A DNA stretch of 64,000 nt from Aquibaculum sediminis (GCF_040712085.1 NZ_JBFCVK010000006.1:186001-250000); one strand, 5' to 3'. Shown: positions 52,800 to 62,443, counted from the stretch's first letter. Notes: a model not told the origin generated them from the letters alone. A program made the numbers and translations.

Positions 52800-54289
52800 G
52801 GCACATGCCCGCGTCACGCTTTACACCTGAGCCGCAGCCTGGTCTGCCTTTCGACGACGACCGGGTTCACGAGGAATGCGCCGTCTTCGGCATCCACGGC
52901 CATCCGGATGCGGCCGCCCACGCCGCGCTGGGCCTGCATGCGCTGCAGCATCGGGGACAGGAAGCCTCGGGCATCGTCACCTTCGACGGTCAGCGCTTCA
53001 ACGCCCACCGCGAACTGGGCCTGGTGGGAGACATCTTCAGCAGCGAGGCGGTGATGTCCCGCCTGCTGGGCCACGCCGCCATCGGCCACAACCGCTATTC
53101 CACCACCGGCGACACCCTGCTGCGCAATGTACAGCCGCTTTTTGCCGATCTGTCGCTCGGCGGTTTCGCGCTCGCCCACAACGGCAACCTGACCAACGCC
53201 ACCACACTGCGGCGCGAACTGGTCAACCGCGGCGCCATCTTCCAGTCCACCTCCGATACCGAGGTCTTCATCCACCTCATCGCCACCTCGGCGGGGGGCA
53301 ACCTGATCGACCGCATGCTGGGCGCGCTGGCGCTGGTGGAAGGGGCCTATTCCCTGGTGGCGATGACCGATGATGCCGTCATCGGCGTGCGCGACCCCCT
53401 GGGCGTGCGGCCGCTGGTGCTGGGTCGGCTGGGGGATGCCTGGCTCTTCGCTTCGGAAACCTGCGCTTTCGACATCATGGGTGCCGAGTTCGTCCGCGAC
53501 GTCGAGCCCGGCGAGATGGTCGTGCTGGGCCAGGGCGAGCCCCGCTCGATCCGCGTGACCAGCGGCAACCGGCAGCGCTTCTGTGTTTTCGAGTACATCT
53601 ACTTCGCCCGCCCGGACTCGGTGATCGAAGGCACGTCGGTCTATGAGGCCCGCAAGGCCATCGGCCGCGAACTGGCGCGCGAAAGCCTGCCCGAGGCCGA
53701 TCTGGTGGTGCCGGTGCCGGACTCCGGCGTGCCGGCGGCCCTGGGCTTCGCCGAGGAATCGAAGCTGCCCTTCGACCTCGGCATCATCCGTAACCACTAC
53801 GTCGGCCGGACCTTCATCGAGCCGGGTCAGGAAATCCGTAACCTCGGCGTCAAGCTGAAGCACAACGCCAACCGCCCCATGCTGGAAGGCAAGCGCGTGG
53901 TGCTGGTCGATGACTCCATCGTGCGCGGCACCACTTCGCGCAAGATCGTGCAGATGGTCCGCGCCACCGGTGCGACGGAAGTGCACATGCGCATCGCTTC
54001 GCCGCCGATCACCGATCCCTGCTTCTATGGCGTGGACACGCCGGAACGCGGGCAGTTGCTCGCCGCGCAGATGTCGGTGGAGGAGATTGCCCGTCACCTC
54101 GACGTGGACAGCCTGGCCTTCATCTCCATGGATGGGCTGTACCGCGCCATGGGCCGCCCCGGGCGGGACGCCGCGCAGCCGGCCTTCTGCGACGCCTGCT
54201 TCACCGGCGACTATCCCACCCGCCTGACCGACCGGGAGAGCCCAAGTTCGCCGCAGCTCTCCCTGCTCAGCGAACTGAAGCGCGCCTGA
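52796..54289 (+). CDS. purF: Amidophosphoribosyltransferase
   Basis: This 497-residue enzyme starts purine synthesis. It has a short propeptide before the Ntn nucleophile Cys28 (EECAVFGIHG), a glutaminase domain with HNRYSTTGDTLLRN, and a phosphoribosyltransferase domain with VVLVDDSIVRGTTSRKIVQM (PRPP site). No Fe-S-type cysteine set is evident beyond the C-terminal CDACFTGDYP. ATG at 52805 is an alternative start. Confidence 0.96.
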   Translation: MRHMPASRFTPEPQPGLPFDDDRVHEECAVFGIHGHPDAAAHAALGLHALQHRGQEASGIVTFDGQRFNAHRELGLVGDIFSSEAVMSRLLGHAAIGHNRYSTTGDTLLRNVQPLFADLSLGGFALAHNGNLTNATTLRRELVNRGAIFQSTSDTEVFIHLIATSAGGNLIDRMLGALALVEGAYSLVAMTDDAVIGVRDPLGVRPLVLGRLGDAWLFASETCAFDIMGAEFVRDVEPGEMVVLGQGEPRSIRVTSGNRQRFCVFEYIYFARPDSVIEGTSVYEARKAIGRELARESLPEADLVVPVPDSGVPAALGFAEESKLPFDLGIIRNHYVGRTFIEPGQEIRNLGVKLKHNANRPMLEGKRVVLVDDSIVRGTTSRKIVQMVRATGATEVHMRIASPPITDPCFYGVDTPERGQLLAAQMSVEEIARHLDVDSLAFISMDGLYRAMGRPGRDAAQPAFCDACFTGDYPTRLTDRESPSSPQLSLLSELKRA

Positions 54290-54364
54290 GCACGAGCATC
54301 GCCTGAGAAGGGCGGAGGAAACCTCGGGCGAGTCCGGTTGACTGGCACAGGGCCGGGCCCATCT

Positions 54365-54380
54365 TTGCTGGTACCAGCAA
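54365..54380. promoter_or_regulatory. 16-base perfect palindrome upstream of the penicillin-acylase-family gene
   Basis: TTGCTGGTACCAGCAA is a perfect palindrome 44 bases before the GTG start at 54424 and ~75 bases after purF. It resembles an operator for a dimeric regulator; none is encoded nearby. Confidence 0.45.
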
Positions 54381-54423
54381 CGCCCCGGCAGCCCGCCGGG
54401 CGCCGGAGCCAACCGGAGATCCC

Positions 54424-56700
54424 GTGACTGCGACGCTCGGCCTACGCCCATTTCCGTTTTTTCTCGCCCTCCTGCTGCTGCTCGGCGGTTGCAGCGCGCT
54501 CTGGCCGAGCGAGGTCGACCGTCAGACACGCCTCGCCAGCTTCCCCACCGAGGATTTGCCGCTGGAAGGCGCCGTCACCATCAATTGGTCGGCCGAGATG
54601 GTGCCCTTCATCGAAGCCGAGACGGACCGCGACCTCGCCTTCAGTCTGGGACTGGTGCATGCCCACATGCGCGGCGCCCAACTTGGACTGCTGCGCCGCC
54701 TGTCGAGCGGGCGGCTTTCCGAAACGGCCGGACCGCTGACCACCGACATCGACCATGCCCTGCGCATCCTCGACTTCGGCCGGGCGGTGGACGAGATCTG
54801 GGCCGAAATGCCGCCGGAGACCCGTGACTGGCTGCAGGCCTTCACTGATGGCCTCAATCACTATCAGGAGCAGCAGGCAGAACGCCCGCCGGAAGCGGGC
54901 CTGCTCGCCCTCTCGGACGAGCCTTGGACGCCGCAGGACCTGCTGCGCATCGGCCGCATGGCCGGCACCGACGTCAACTGGCTCGCCTACTTCGCCCTGC
55001 TGGGCGCCCGCGGCGATCCGGGCTTCCCCGAGCTCTGGCAACGCACTTTGGAAGCCGGCCTGAACGGCGCCGCCAGCTTCCGGCAGAACCAGCAGACCGC
55101 CCTGCTCAGCGACGTCCTGGCGGGCGAGAGCCGCTCCGGCTCCAATACGGTGGTGGTTGCCCCGGAACGCAGCGCCAGCGGCGGCGCACTGCTGGCCGGC
55201 GACCCGCACCTGGGGCTGTTCCTGCCCAATCTCTGGCTTCTGGCCGGCATCAAGTCCCCCTCCTACCATGCCGTGGGCATGATGGTGCCGGGCCTGCCTT
55301 TCGTCGCGCTTGGGCGCACGCCGGCGATGGCCTGGAGCGGCACGCACATGCGCGCCGCCGGCAGCGACCTCTACGACGTCTCAGAGCTGCCTGAGGAAGA
55401 GTTCGAAGTGGAGGAAGTTCGGATCGGCCAGCGTTTCTGGTTTCCGGCAAAGCGCGAGGTCCGGACCACCCCCTTCGGCCCGGTGATCACCGATGCCGAG
55501 ATGATCCCCAATGGCGCCGGTGAGACCCTGGCGCTGCGCTGGGTCGGACATGAGAACACCGACGAACTGAGCGCCATGCTCCGGGCCATGCGTGCCGAAA
55601 CGCCGGAAAGCTTCCGCGAGGCTTTCGCCGGCTTCGGGCTTTCACCGCAGAACATGCTGTTCGCCGACACTGAGGGCAACATCGGCCAGATCATGGCCCT
55701 GGTTCAGCCCGAGCGGCAGCAGTTCCCGCCGGAGGACCTGGTGCTGGATGCAAGCGACCCGGCCACCCATTGGCAGGGCTTGCTGGACGTGCGCGACCTG
55801 CCCTGGTCACTCAACCCGCCGGAAGGCTTCCTCGCCTCCGCCAACAACCGTCCCACCGAGGAAGGTATCGAGGTGGGCTACTTCTTCAGCCCTTCGGAAC
55901 GGGTCGAACGCCTGCAGCAGGTCCTTGCCAGCACGGAGAGCACCAGCCTCGAAGACCTGGCCACCCTGCAGCGGGACACCCGCTCGCTGTCGGCGGAGCG
56001 CCTGGCCGCCACGCTGCTCGAGGCCATCGACGACCTGCCCGAGAGTGCCGAGCACGAGGCCTTCCTGGCCCGCTTGCGCGGCTGGGATGGCGACTATGCC
56101 GCCGACTCTCCGGCCCCTGTGGCCTTCGAACTGCTGCTGTACCACCTGCTGCCGCAGATCAACGGCCTGGGCGAGGAGGCGGGCGACGACCTGGCCGAGG
56201 TGGTGAACGAATGGAATTTCCTCGTCGTCTTCCTGGAGCGCGATCTTGCAGCCATGCCGGAAGCGGCGCGCAACGACGCACTGAGCCGTGCGCTTGCGGC
56301 CGCAGCGGAGGATGCCGAAGGCTTCGCCACCTGGGGCGACATGCATCGCCTGCGCGCCACCCACCCCCTGGCGAACGCGCCGGTGATCGGGCGCTTCTTC
56401 ACCTACGGCGAATGGCCCGTCGGTGGGTCGCGGGAGACACCGATGAAGACCGCGCACGGACTGACCAACGAGCGCCACACGGCCCGCTACGGCTCGCAAT
56501 CGCGCTTCCTGACCGACATGTCCGATCCCGATGCCACCTGGGCCGTGCTGTTCGGCGGACAGGACGGCTGGCTGGGCAGTGCGCACTTCGACGACCAGAT
56601 CCCGCTCTGGCTTGACGGCGAGTACCTGCAGCTTCCCCTGACGCCGGAGGGCGTGGCGGCCGTCACCGTGCACCAACAAGCGCTGGAGCCGGGGCGTTGA
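54424..56700 (+). CDS. Penicillin acylase family lipoprotein
   Basis: This 758-residue Ntn hydrolase has a lipobox LLLGGC with Cys23, so the N terminus is a membrane-anchored lipoprotein. The alpha part covers ~24-239; cleavage is expected before Ser240 (ESRSGSNTVVVAPERS), whose amine and hydroxyl form the active site. GGALLAGDPHLGL and SYHAVGMMVPGLPFVALGRTPAMAWSGTH follow as in the family (acylases of beta-lactams, acyl-homoserine lactones and other N-acyl compounds). The C terminus has FTYGEWPVGGSRETPM. A GH3 gene is fused in translation to its end by a TTGA overlap. Confidence 0.9.
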   Translation: MTATLGLRPFPFFLALLLLLGGCSALWPSEVDRQTRLASFPTEDLPLEGAVTINWSAEMVPFIEAETDRDLAFSLGLVHAHMRGAQLGLLRRLSSGRLSETAGPLTTDIDHALRILDFGRAVDEIWAEMPPETRDWLQAFTDGLNHYQEQQAERPPEAGLLALSDEPWTPQDLLRIGRMAGTDVNWLAYFALLGARGDPGFPELWQRTLEAGLNGAASFRQNQQTALLSDVLAGESRSGSNTVVVAPERSASGGALLAGDPHLGLFLPNLWLLAGIKSPSYHAVGMMVPGLPFVALGRTPAMAWSGTHMRAAGSDLYDVSELPEEEFEVEEVRIGQRFWFPAKREVRTTPFGPVITDAEMIPNGAGETLALRWVGHENTDELSAMLRAMRAETPESFREAFAGFGLSPQNMLFADTEGNIGQIMALVQPERQQFPPEDLVLDASDPATHWQGLLDVRDLPWSLNPPEGFLASANNRPTEEGIEVGYFFSPSERVERLQQVLASTESTSLEDLATLQRDTRSLSAERLAATLLEAIDDLPESAEHEAFLARLRGWDGDYAADSPAPVAFELLLYHLLPQINGLGEEAGDDLAEVVNEWNFLVVFLERDLAAMPEAARNDALSRALAAAAEDAEGFATWGDMHRLRATHPLANAPVIGRFFTYGEWPVGGSRETPMKTAHGLTNERHTARYGSQSRFLTDMSDPDATWAVLFGGQDGWLGSAHFDDQIPLWLDGEYLQLPLTPEGVAAVTVHQQALEPGR

Positions 56701-58223
56701 TCGACGTTACGCCGCTGTTCCGCCTCTACTGCCGTCGGCGCCTGAAGCAGCTGCACGCACTCAACGCAGCAGAAACGCAGCAGAAGATCCTGCGCAGCCT
56801 GCTCCGGCTGGGCGCCGGAACGCGCTTCGGGCGCGAGCATGAGCTCACCCCCGACCTCACCGTCAGCGAGTACCAGAAGCGGGTGCCACTGCGCAGCTAC
56901 GAAGACTTCTGGAAGGAATACTGGGAGCCAGCCTTCCCGGTGGTGGAGAATGCCACCTGGCCCGGACGCATTCCCTACTACGCGGTCACCTCAGGCACCT
57001 CCAGCGGACGCACCAAGTACATTCCCCTCACCAAGCCCATCCTCAGCAACAACACGCGCTCGGGGCTGGACGTGATCGCCTTCCACCTCGCGGCGCGGCC
57101 CCAATCGCGTCTCTTCGCTGGCAAGTCCTTCATGCTGGGCGGCAGCACCGAACTGGTGGAGGAAGCGCCGGGGGTCCACAGCGGCGATCTCAGCGGCATC
57201 ATCACCCACACCCTGCCGGTCTGGGGCCGCCCCTTCTCCTTCCCCGGGCGTGAGCTGGCGCTGCTGGCCGACTGGGAAGAGAAACTGGAGCGCCTGGCCC
57301 AGGCCTCCCTCCATGAGCAGATCCGAGTGCTCGCCGGCGTACCGAGCTGGCTGCTCATCCTCCTGGAGCGGGTGCGCGCCCTGCGCGGCGACAGCGCGGC
57401 CAATCCCTATCCGGAGCTGGAACTCCTGGTGCACGGCGGCGTGAACTTCGGCCCCTACCGCCACCGCTTCGAGGAGATGCTCGCCGGCTCCCACGCCGAG
57501 CTGCGCGAGGTCTATGCCGCGAGCGAGGCCTTCATTGCCGTGGCCGACCGCGGCGAGGGTGAGGGCATGCGGCTCAATCTCGATCACGGCATCTTCTACG
57601 AGTTCGTGCCCCTGGAAGAGCTGAACGCCGAACAGCCGAGGCGACACTGGGTCGGCAATCTGGAACCGGGCGTCAACTATGCGGTGGTCATGACCACCCC
57701 GGCCGGTCTCTGGTCATACATCCTGGGCGACACGGTGCGCTTCATCGAAACCGATCCGCCGCGCCTGCTGATCACCGGGCGCACAGCTTACGGCATGTCG
57801 GCCTTCGGCGAACACCTGATCGCCGAGGAAATCGAAACTGCGGTGGCCACAGCAGCAGAGGCTATCGGCGCAGATGTCACCGACCACGCGATGGGCGCAG
57901 TTCACCCGCGCAACAACGGCGAAGTGCTGGGCCGCCATCGCTACTTTGTGGAATTTGCCGAGCCACCGGCCGAAAGCGCCCTGCAGCGCTTTGCCGAGGT
58001 GCTGGATCAAGAACTCTCACGCCTCAACGATGACTATAGCGCACATCGCAGCGGCGGCGTCGGCATGGCCGCACCGGAGATCGCGCTGGTCAGTCCGGGC
58101 GGCTTCGCGGCCTGGATGAAACAACGCGGCAAGCTGGGCGGCCAGAACAAGGTGCCGCGGATCATCAACGACGACGACCTCTTCGCCGACCTGGAAAGTT
58201 TCGTTCAGCGGCGCGAGGCGTAG
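56697..58223 (+). CDS. GH3-family acyl-acid amido synthetase-like protein
   Basis: This 508-residue protein is a bacterial GH3 (ANL-related) enzyme that adenylates carboxylic acids and may join them to amino acids. It shows YYAVTSGTSSGRTKYIPLT (P-loop), REVYAASEAFIAV, VNYAVVMTTPAGLWSYILGDTVRF and the C-terminal KLGGQNKVPRI, all hallmark GH3 segments. The start is a TTG overlapping the acylase stop by four bases, so it depends on translational coupling. Its end overlaps the convergent lipoprotein gene by 19 bases. Confidence 0.88.
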   Translation: MIDVTPLFRLYCRRRLKQLHALNAAETQQKILRSLLRLGAGTRFGREHELTPDLTVSEYQKRVPLRSYEDFWKEYWEPAFPVVENATWPGRIPYYAVTSGTSSGRTKYIPLTKPILSNNTRSGLDVIAFHLAARPQSRLFAGKSFMLGGSTELVEEAPGVHSGDLSGIITHTLPVWGRPFSFPGRELALLADWEEKLERLAQASLHEQIRVLAGVPSWLLILLERVRALRGDSAANPYPELELLVHGGVNFGPYRHRFEEMLAGSHAELREVYAASEAFIAVADRGEGEGMRLNLDHGIFYEFVPLEELNAEQPRRHWVGNLEPGVNYAVVMTTPAGLWSYILGDTVRFIETDPPRLLITGRTAYGMSAFGEHLIAEEIETAVATAAEAIGADVTDHAMGAVHPRNNGEVLGRHRYFVEFAEPPAESALQRFAEVLDQELSRLNDDYSAHRSGGVGMAAPEIALVSPGGFAAWMKQRGKLGGQNKVPRIINDDDLFADLESFVQRREA

Positions 58224-58864
58224 TCGCGACTTCCAGAGGTCAGGGTCCAGTCGATCAGCTCCTGCTGCACCTCAGCGAAAGCAGCATCGAGTTCCCCCGC
58301 TATGGCCGAGAGGGAGTCACGCTGCGCTGGCCGGCGGCGTTCGAACACCCGCGCGTCGACGGCAACGCGCTCCGGCAGGCGCACGAGTTGGACGCCGATG
58401 GCCACTACGGCATCCGGAGGCACGCCCTGTTGCTTGTAGTGGGCCTGGAAGGCGCGCAGGGAGGACCTGAGCTGATAGTCGGCGCGCAGGGTCAAGGTAT
58501 CCTCCGCCAAGCCGAGAATCCGCCCACTGTTGGAGAAGGACTGCATAAGCACGAGACGCGCGAGCGACGGCAGCCTGTCGCTCCAGCTCGCATTGGCGAA
58601 GTAGTCGAACTGGCCATCGGCCCGCTGCAGCGCCATGCGCCCGCGGTTCAGCATTGCCGGTGTCGCCGGCTCGTCGATGGCCAACTGCCAGGATACTGGT
58701 GTGCCGGTCGGAGGGTGAACGTCGTTCAGGGTGAAAACCTGACTATCGCTGTCGCGATCGCGTCCGACTAGGCCGCCGCAGCCCGCCAGCAGGAGCAGCG
58801 GGGCGGCGGCCAGGGAGCGGAGGAGGAGGCGGCGCTGGGGTCGTACGGGAAGTCGGTCAGTCAT
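58205..58864 (-). CDS. MCE-associated ABC transport auxiliary lipoprotein (PqiC-like)
   Basis: This 219-residue lipoprotein has a long Arg-rich signal and lipobox LLLLAGC with Cys29. The domain (FTLNDVHPP... , LQRADGQFDYFANASWSDRLPSLARLVLMQSF, in parts) is that of the ABC-type transport auxiliary component found beside MlaD proteins, which docks on the outer membrane. Last gene of the leftward MCE operon, eight bases overlapping mlaD; it converges with the GH3 gene. Confidence 0.85.
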   Translation of the reverse strand: MTDRLPVRPQRRLLLRSLAAAPLLLLAGCGGLVGRDRDSDSQVFTLNDVHPPTGTPVSWQLAIDEPATPAMLNRGRMALQRADGQFDYFANASWSDRLPSLARLVLMQSFSNSGRILGLAEDTLTLRADYQLRSSLRAFQAHYKQQGVPPDAVVAIGVQLVRLPERVAVDARVFERRRPAQRDSLSAIAGELDAAFAEVQQELIDWTLTSGSRDYASRR

Positions 58865-59816
58865 TGCTGGGCCTGTAGCCGTCGGGGGGAACGCCGAGCA
58901 GGAAGCCGGCGGGATTGCTCTGCAGGTCGCTGGAAATCTGGTTCAGATTGCCGGCCAGCCGCCGCAACTCGCCAAGCAGGCTTGAGAGCTCGCCGAGCCC
59001 CGAATTGGTGAAGTCGGACAGCGGGCGGCGATTTTCCTCCACCAGGCCGTTGAGATCGTTGGCGAGCTGGTCGACCGAGCGGGCGGCCTGCCGGAATTCA
59101 GCCAGGGTCGGCTGCGCTTCGCGGCTGGCGGCGTCGATGTTGGTGGCCACACCCTCCACGGCCGTGAAGGTGCTCTCCAGCTTCGGCATCAGCAAGCCAA
59201 GTTCGGTACGCAGATCCCGCGCCAGATCGGCGACCACGGCGCTCGTGTCATTGATATTGCCCATGGTGGCAGCGCCTTCCTGCAGGATCACTTCTACGTT
59301 GCGCGTGTTCTCCTCGCTGAGAATGGCCTCGGCCCGCAGCAGAATGGAGTTGAGGGCCGTGACGATGTCCGGCGCGCCCGCGAGAACCTGATCGATGGGC
59401 GAGGCCCGGGTCTGAAGCTGCGGCAGAGTCTCGCCGTTTTCCGGGCTCGGCAGCGGGGCGTCAGCGCTTCCGCCAGTGAGCTGGACGTAGCGACCACCGG
59501 TCAAGCCGGCCAGTTCCAGGGTGGCAACCGTATCCCTGCGCACCGGCGTGTCCGCATCGATCGAGATCGTCACACGCACCCGCCCCGGGTCACGCGCGCT
59601 GAGATCGACTGTCGTCACCTGACCGACCGGCACGCCTTCGTAGTTGACGGAACTGCCGGTCGAAAGGCCGGTCACCGCTCCGTCGAAGACCAGCAGGTAA
59701 CTGTTGACCTGGCGATCCGCCTGCAGAGCCGCGATCCAGATGGCAAAGGCGATGGCGCCAACGCCGAGCAGCAGCACGAAGAGGCCCACAAGCACATGGT
59801 TTGCGCGGGTTTCCAT
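58857..59816 (-). CDS. MlaD/MCE domain protein
   Basis: This 319-residue protein has one N-terminal helix (VLVGLFVLLLGVGAIAFAIWIAAL), an MCE domain (~40-115: GLSTGSSVNYEGVPVGQV, ATLELAGLTGGRYVQLTGGS) and a long helical C-terminal half (~150-300) with coiled-coil character. MCE proteins form lipid-conducting rings in the periplasm. It follows the ATPase gene by three bases. Confidence 0.9.
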   Translation of the reverse strand: METRANHVLVGLFVLLLGVGAIAFAIWIAALQADRQVNSYLLVFDGAVTGLSTGSSVNYEGVPVGQVTTVDLSARDPGRVRVTISIDADTPVRRDTVATLELAGLTGGRYVQLTGGSADAPLPSPENGETLPQLQTRASPIDQVLAGAPDIVTALNSILLRAEAILSEENTRNVEVILQEGAATMGNINDTSAVVADLARDLRTELGLLMPKLESTFTAVEGVATNIDAASREAQPTLAEFRQAARSVDQLANDLNGLVEENRRPLSDFTNSGLGELSSLLGELRRLAGNLNQISSDLQSNPAGFLLGVPPDGYRPSND

Positions 59817-59819
59817 AGC

Positions 59820-60614
59820 TCAGGCTTTCGCCCCATCGGTTACCCGCCGGCGCGCATCGGCGGCGGCACGGCCACGGGGACCACCGAAGTACTCGGCTAT
59901 CCAAGGGTGGGAGTCTTCCATCAGTTCCGCAATCGTCCCCACTTTGATGTGCCGGTCCAGCAAAACCGCTACTCGGTCACAGACGGTGTAAAGCGAATCC
60001 ATATCGTGCGTCACCATCAGGATGGTGAGGCCCAGTGCACGCTGCAGTTCCTGTACCAGACTGTCAAAACTGGCCGCCCCGATCGGGTCCAGGCCCGCGG
60101 TCGGTTCGTCCAGGAACAGGATGTCCGGATCCAGCGCCAGCGCGCGCGCAAGGCCCGCACGCTTACGCATACCACCGGAGAGCTCGCTGGGATACTTGTG
60201 AGCGGCATCGGCCGGCAATCCGGCGAGCCCGATCTTGATCGCAGCCAGTTCGGTGCAGGCGCGCTCGGACAGCGCGGTGTGCGTCTTCAGCGGCACCTCC
60301 ACATTCTGCCGCACCGTCAGGGAGGAGAATAGCGCACCGTCCTGGAACAGCACGCCCCAACGGCTGCTGAGCCATTTCAGGGTTGCCGCGTTCGCCCGAT
60401 CCACATTCTGGCCCAGCACCTCGATGCTGCCCGCGTTGGGCCGGCGCAGGCCGATGATGGTGTTCATCAGCACGGACTTGCCACTGCCGGAGCCGCCGAC
60501 AAGGCCGAGGATCTCGCCTCGGCGCACGCTCAGGGCCAGATCCTGATGGATCACGTTGCTGCCGAACTGGGTCAACAAGCCTTCGATACGGATGGCCGGG
60601 CCCTGCTCCACCAC
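59820..60614 (-). CDS. MCE-system ABC ATPase (MlaF-like)
   Basis: This 264-residue ATPase has Walker A GGSGSGKSV, signature LSGGMRKRAGLARALALDP, Walker B ILFLDEPTAGLDPIGAA and MVTHDMDSLYTVCD. GTG start; it immediately follows the permease stop. It is the second MlaF-like ATPase in the window, clearly divergent from 49936-50715. Confidence 0.92.
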   Translation of the reverse strand: MVEQGPAIRIEGLLTQFGSNVIHQDLALSVRRGEILGLVGGSGSGKSVLMNTIIGLRRPNAGSIEVLGQNVDRANAATLKWLSSRWGVLFQDGALFSSLTVRQNVEVPLKTHTALSERACTELAAIKIGLAGLPADAAHKYPSELSGGMRKRAGLARALALDPDILFLDEPTAGLDPIGAASFDSLVQELQRALGLTILMVTHDMDSLYTVCDRVAVLLDRHIKVGTIAELMEDSHPWIAEYFGGPRGRAAADARRRVTDGAKA

Positions 60615-61769
60615 TCAGACTCCGATCACCGAGAAGAAGACCGAGAAGAAGGCATCGAGAACGATCACGAGAAAGATCGCCTCCACGACGGCCCGGGTGG
60701 TCTGGGTGCCGACGGACTCCGCATTGCCGCCGGTGCGCAGCCCCTCGAAGCAGCCGACGAGCCCGATGACGAAGGCGAAGACCGGCGCCTTGAACATGCC
60801 GACCAGCAGTGCTTCCACGTTGAGCGACTGGTGAAGCTGGCGCACGAAGGCGCTCGGATCGATCCCCAGCAGCACCCACACCATCAGGCCACCGCCAAGG
60901 ATCGCCATGAGATTGGCGTAGAAGGCGAGCAGCGGCATCACCAGCACCAAAGCCAGGACACGCGGCAGCACCAGGACCTCGACGGGATCGAGGCCAATGG
61001 TGCGCATGGCGTCGATTTCCTGATTGACCTTCATCGTGCCGATCTGTGCCGTGAAGGCGCTGCCGGAGCGCCCGGCCACGATGATCGCCGTGATGAGGAT
61101 GCCCATCTCGCGCAGGACCGAGATGCCGAGCAGATTGACGGTGTAGATCTGCGCGCCGAAGCGCGCCAGCTGATCCGCCCCCTGATAGGCCAGCACCACG
61201 CCGATCAGGAAGGCCAGCAGGCCGACGATGGGCAGCGAGTCCACGCCGGTCTTCTGCATGTGGTGGATCAGGGAGGTGAAGCGGATGCGCGCTGGCCGCA
61301 GCAGCGCGCGCAGAAGCACCAGGGTGATCAGTCCGAGAAAGCCGGTGAGGGCCCGGGCATCAGCGCCCAGCGTCAGGGTGATCTTGCCCAGATTGGCCAG
61401 GAAACTGAGCGGAAAGCGCAGGCCGCGCGGTGGCGAAGGCGCGGGCTCGGTCTTCTCCACCGCCTCCAGAAGACGCTGACGATCCGCCCCGGCACCCTCG
61501 ATGGCAACCTCGACCCCGGCATCGCGCAATCGCCGAGCGGTGCGCACCGTCGCCCAGGCCCCTGCTGTATCGAAGTGGGTGACCTGGTCCAGGGACAAGA
61601 CGGCGCGCTCGACCCCGGCGAGCGCGCGGCGGTGCAAGGTTCCATCGAGCTCGGCTTCGCGATCAGCGAGATTGGCCGTGGTCCAACTTCCGGCAAGCAG
61701 CAGCCGCAACTGCGAACCGTCGCGGTCCGCTGTCAGGCGTGCTGCTGCCTCCCGTGCCGCCGTGGCCAA
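60615..61769 (-). CDS. MlaE-family permease with N-terminal STAS domain
   Basis: This 384-residue protein fuses a STAS domain (~1-105; LLLAGSWTTANLADREAEL, VLSLDQVTHFDTAGAW) to a MlaE permease (~130-384; HMQKTGVDSLPIVGLLAFLIGVVLAYQGADQL, LREMGILITAIIVAGRSGSAFTAQIGTMKVNQEIDAM, in parts). In E. coli the STAS protein MlaB is separate; here it is fused, as in many alphaproteobacteria. First gene of the MCE operon. Confidence 0.92.
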   Translation of the reverse strand: MATAAREAAARLTADRDGSQLRLLLAGSWTTANLADREAELDGTLHRRALAGVERAVLSLDQVTHFDTAGAWATVRTARRLRDAGVEVAIEGAGADRQRLLEAVEKTEPAPSPPRGLRFPLSFLANLGKITLTLGADARALTGFLGLITLVLLRALLRPARIRFTSLIHHMQKTGVDSLPIVGLLAFLIGVVLAYQGADQLARFGAQIYTVNLLGISVLREMGILITAIIVAGRSGSAFTAQIGTMKVNQEIDAMRTIGLDPVEVLVLPRVLALVLVMPLLAFYANLMAILGGGLMVWVLLGIDPSAFVRQLHQSLNVEALLVGMFKAPVFAFVIGLVGCFEGLRTGGNAESVGTQTTRAVVEAIFLVIVLDAFFSVFFSVIGV

Positions 61770-61852
61770 GTGCCAGTCCCCCGCCCTGCCTCTGGTTCAA
61801 TCATCGGATCCGCATGGACCGAGACGCTAGGATTGGGCAGGAACCAGGTGGG

Positions 61853-62443
61853 TCAAGCGAAATCGCCGGCCAAGGCCGCGCGCGTGATCTCGTTCAGCAC
61901 CACCATGTGCGAATATTGCGGGTGACTGAAGCCGAGAATGACCCGCGTGTCCGCCTTCTTGAAGGCCTCGATCTGCTCGGCAGTGAAGACGAAGTGAATG
62001 AACTGCACGGAGGAGGCCTTGCCGTCCGAGGTGGTGCGGTCCACGTCCTCTTCCGGCTTGCCGAGCACGCGATGACCTTCGAACTCGAAGAAGGCCGTCT
62101 CCTCGACACCGCCCAGGCGCGAAAGGAAAGCCTTGCGCCGCACCGGATCGTCGATCTCGAACATCACCGTGGCGCAGAGCTCGTTGCCCTTGGGGATCAG
62201 GGGGTTGTAGGCCGCCAGCTCGTCGGCGATCTGCTCCTCGCCACCCTTCTCGATGTAGAGCATCTCGTGGATCTGCGCCCACATAGTCTCGAAGCTCTCG
62301 AAGTAGAAGGTGCAGACCGGTCCGACCTCACAGCGTCGGTTGCGCTTCTGCTCGACGAGCTGCTTGCGCAGATCCTTGCGCTCCGCCTCGTAGCGCTCCA
62401 TCGGCCAGATGTCGTCGCGGGTAATCTCAGTCTTCTTTGTCAT
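61853..62443 (-). CDS. DUF3501 family protein
   Basis: This 196-residue protein opens TRDDIWPMERYEAERKDLRKQLVEQKRNRRCEVGPVCTFYFE (in parts) and carries ADELAAYNPLIPKGNELCATVMFEIDD, the DUF3501 core. Function is unknown, but it is consistently found downstream of an Fe-S heterodisulfide-reductase-like gene, here 22 bases away, and of rubrerythrin. A role in oxidative or sulfur stress is inferred. Confidence 0.85.
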   Translation of the reverse strand: MTKKTEITRDDIWPMERYEAERKDLRKQLVEQKRNRRCEVGPVCTFYFESFETMWAQIHEMLYIEKGGEEQIADELAAYNPLIPKGNELCATVMFEIDDPVRRKAFLSRLGGVEETAFFEFEGHRVLGKPEEDVDRTTSDGKASSVQFIHFVFTAEQIEAFKKADTRVILGFSHPQYSHMVVLNEITRAALAGDFA

